Assembly (NCBI GenBank): GCA_023384315.1 | Contig: JAHDWY010000252.1 | Location: forward strand, 1 to 6,848 | Length of the DNA: 6,848 bases | Origin: Candidatus Hydrogenedentota bacterium | Lineage (GTDB): Bacteria > Hydrogenedentota > Hydrogenedentia > Hydrogenedentales > SLHB01 | Direction of reading: 5' to 3' | Shown: positions 6,170-6,848 of the stretch, piece by piece | Numbering within the stretch: position 1 is the first letter of the stretch | How the letters are laid out: every line of letters starts with the position of its first letter | Position numbers and translations under genes: made by a program | Notes under the pieces: model-generated | The model's database searches: none | Told to the model about the DNA's origin: nothing | Seen by the model: only the letters and a program-made list of their open reading frames with translations

Positions 6170-6848
6170 GTGAATGGACGAACTGCAAGGATCCTGGATA
6201 TGCACGGTTCCCAGTGGATCGATCTCGCGCTGCCAGTGTTGCTGTGCCTTGTGAACGCCCCGGAAGCCGGCGTGCTGCAGACGGAGCGATTCGATGCTGC
6301 CCCCGCCTGGGTCGGATGGAACAACCGCAGCACCGCGTTCGAAACGCGTGCAATTGAACAGGATTTCGGATATGCGGCGGAACGATCGGTGGGCGATCAC
6401 CCTGGAGCAATCGGTGGTCTCGTGACACCCGTCGGAGTTCCGGCGTATTACGCCCGGCCAGTGAAATCCTCCGGATTCGACGAGCCCCTCTCGGCATCGG
6501 GAACGCTGCGTGTCGAACCTGGCGCCGGCAATACCCTGTTTGGATTCTTCAACGCCGGCACGCTGAACGAGTGGCGTACACCGAATACCGTCGTCTTTCG
6601 GATTAATGGTCGCGGCGAAGTTTTTCACGTCCACATTGAGTTCGCCACCGCCAAATGGCGCGCGGGCGCTTCCGTGATCGGCCGATACGATTCTTCCGCG
6701 GACCGCATGTATCCGCTGGAGATTCCCAGCGGAGGCACTCATACGTGGTCGATCGCATACGATCCGGAAAGGGCCGGCGGCCGCGGCGAAATCGTTGCCA
6801 CCTTCGACGAGCACCGTGCCGTCTGCCCTCTTGCGGACGGGTTCAAGA
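6170..6848 (+). CDS. Probable secreted beta-sandwich protein, 3' end beyond window
   Basis: An uninterrupted frame runs to the window edge, so the gene is partial. Two starts compete. GTG at 6170 has GGAAGGA (6158-6164) 5 bases upstream and gives a leader with two arginines (NGRTARILDM). ATG at 6200 has AAGGA (6187-6191) 8 bases upstream. Both precede the hydrophobic stretch WIDLALPVLLCLVNA (residues 6-20 from the ATG), a likely signal peptide. The rest is rich in Gly and in alternating beta-type segments: EQDFGYA (53-59), GAIGGLVTP (69-77), PAYYARP (81-87), LSASGTL (97-103), GFFNAGTLNEWRTPNT (115-130), IEFATAKWRAG (146-156). From memory it resembles a widespread, uncharacterised secreted family in planctomycete-like genomes, probably with a concanavalin-like fold. 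No catalytic residues can be named. It is divergent from sodN. Confidence 0.75.
   Translation, partial: MNGRTARILDMHGSQWIDLALPVLLCLVNAPEAGVLQTERFDAAPAWVGWNNRSTAFETRAIEQDFGYAAERSVGDHPGAIGGLVTPVGVPAYYARPVKSSGFDEPLSASGTLRVEPGAGNTLFGFFNAGTLNEWRTPNTVVFRINGRGEVFHVHIEFATAKWRAGASVIGRYDSSADRMYPLEIPSGGTHTWSIAYDPERAGGRGEIVATFDEHRAVCPLADGFK

Noticed and set aside
6012..6497. Upstream extension of the nickel superoxide dismutase frame to 6497 on the minus strand
   Set aside because: It overlaps the divergent secreted gene, has no plausible ribosome binding site, and would bury the signal peptide that begins at 6011.
1..6848. A co-transcribed polysaccharide utilisation operon
   Set aside because: The genes alternate in strand and are divided by terminator-like hairpins. 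No transporter or regulator is present, so only loose functional neighbourhood can be claimed.

Overview
The window is GC-rich bacterial DNA with six genes, each in its own transcription unit and mostly alternating in strand. Nothing in it is a phage, plasmid, CRISPR or insertion element. Four of the products look exported: a Tat-type sugar-isomerase-fold protein, a secreted alpha/beta hydrolase, a large secreted DUF4838/GH67-N-type protein and a signal-peptide-bearing nickel superoxide dismutase. A fifth, cut by the window edge, is probably a secreted beta-sandwich protein. This mix is what I associate with the carbohydrate-degrading Planctomycetota / Verrucomicrobiota / Lentisphaerota / Hydrogenedentota sphere. 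The assignment comes from protein style only; there is no rRNA or other marker gene here.

Layout. 9-1469 (+): Tat-exported protein with a FucI/AraA-like C-terminal half. 1535-2380 (-): secreted serine hydrolase, convergent with the first gene. 2403-2431: perfect 13-bp hairpin. 2449-2684 (-): small SEC-C zinc-motif gene that can be read only by correcting two single-base insertions; it has an excellent ribosome binding site and its 3' end abuts the hairpin. 2887-5463 (+): 858-residue secreted DUF4838 protein; its open frame runs back to 2395, but that extension only overlaps the SEC-C gene on the other strand. 5471-5508: perfect 16-bp hairpin, probably a bidirectional terminator. 5526-6011 (-): nickel superoxide dismutase. 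6170 (or 6200)-6848 (+): 5' part of a gene that runs off the window.

How the genes relate. The first, second and fourth genes, and perhaps the last, fit extracellular handling of complex or modified sugars. They do not form an operon, so a shared pathway is a guess from context. The nickel superoxide dismutase is a separate antioxidant gene.

The points most worth checking are the doubly frameshifted SEC-C gene, the superoxide dismutase whose signal-peptidase site would itself expose the nickel-binding histidine, and the phenylalanine in place of its active-site Tyr9. I see no convincing new multi-gene system.
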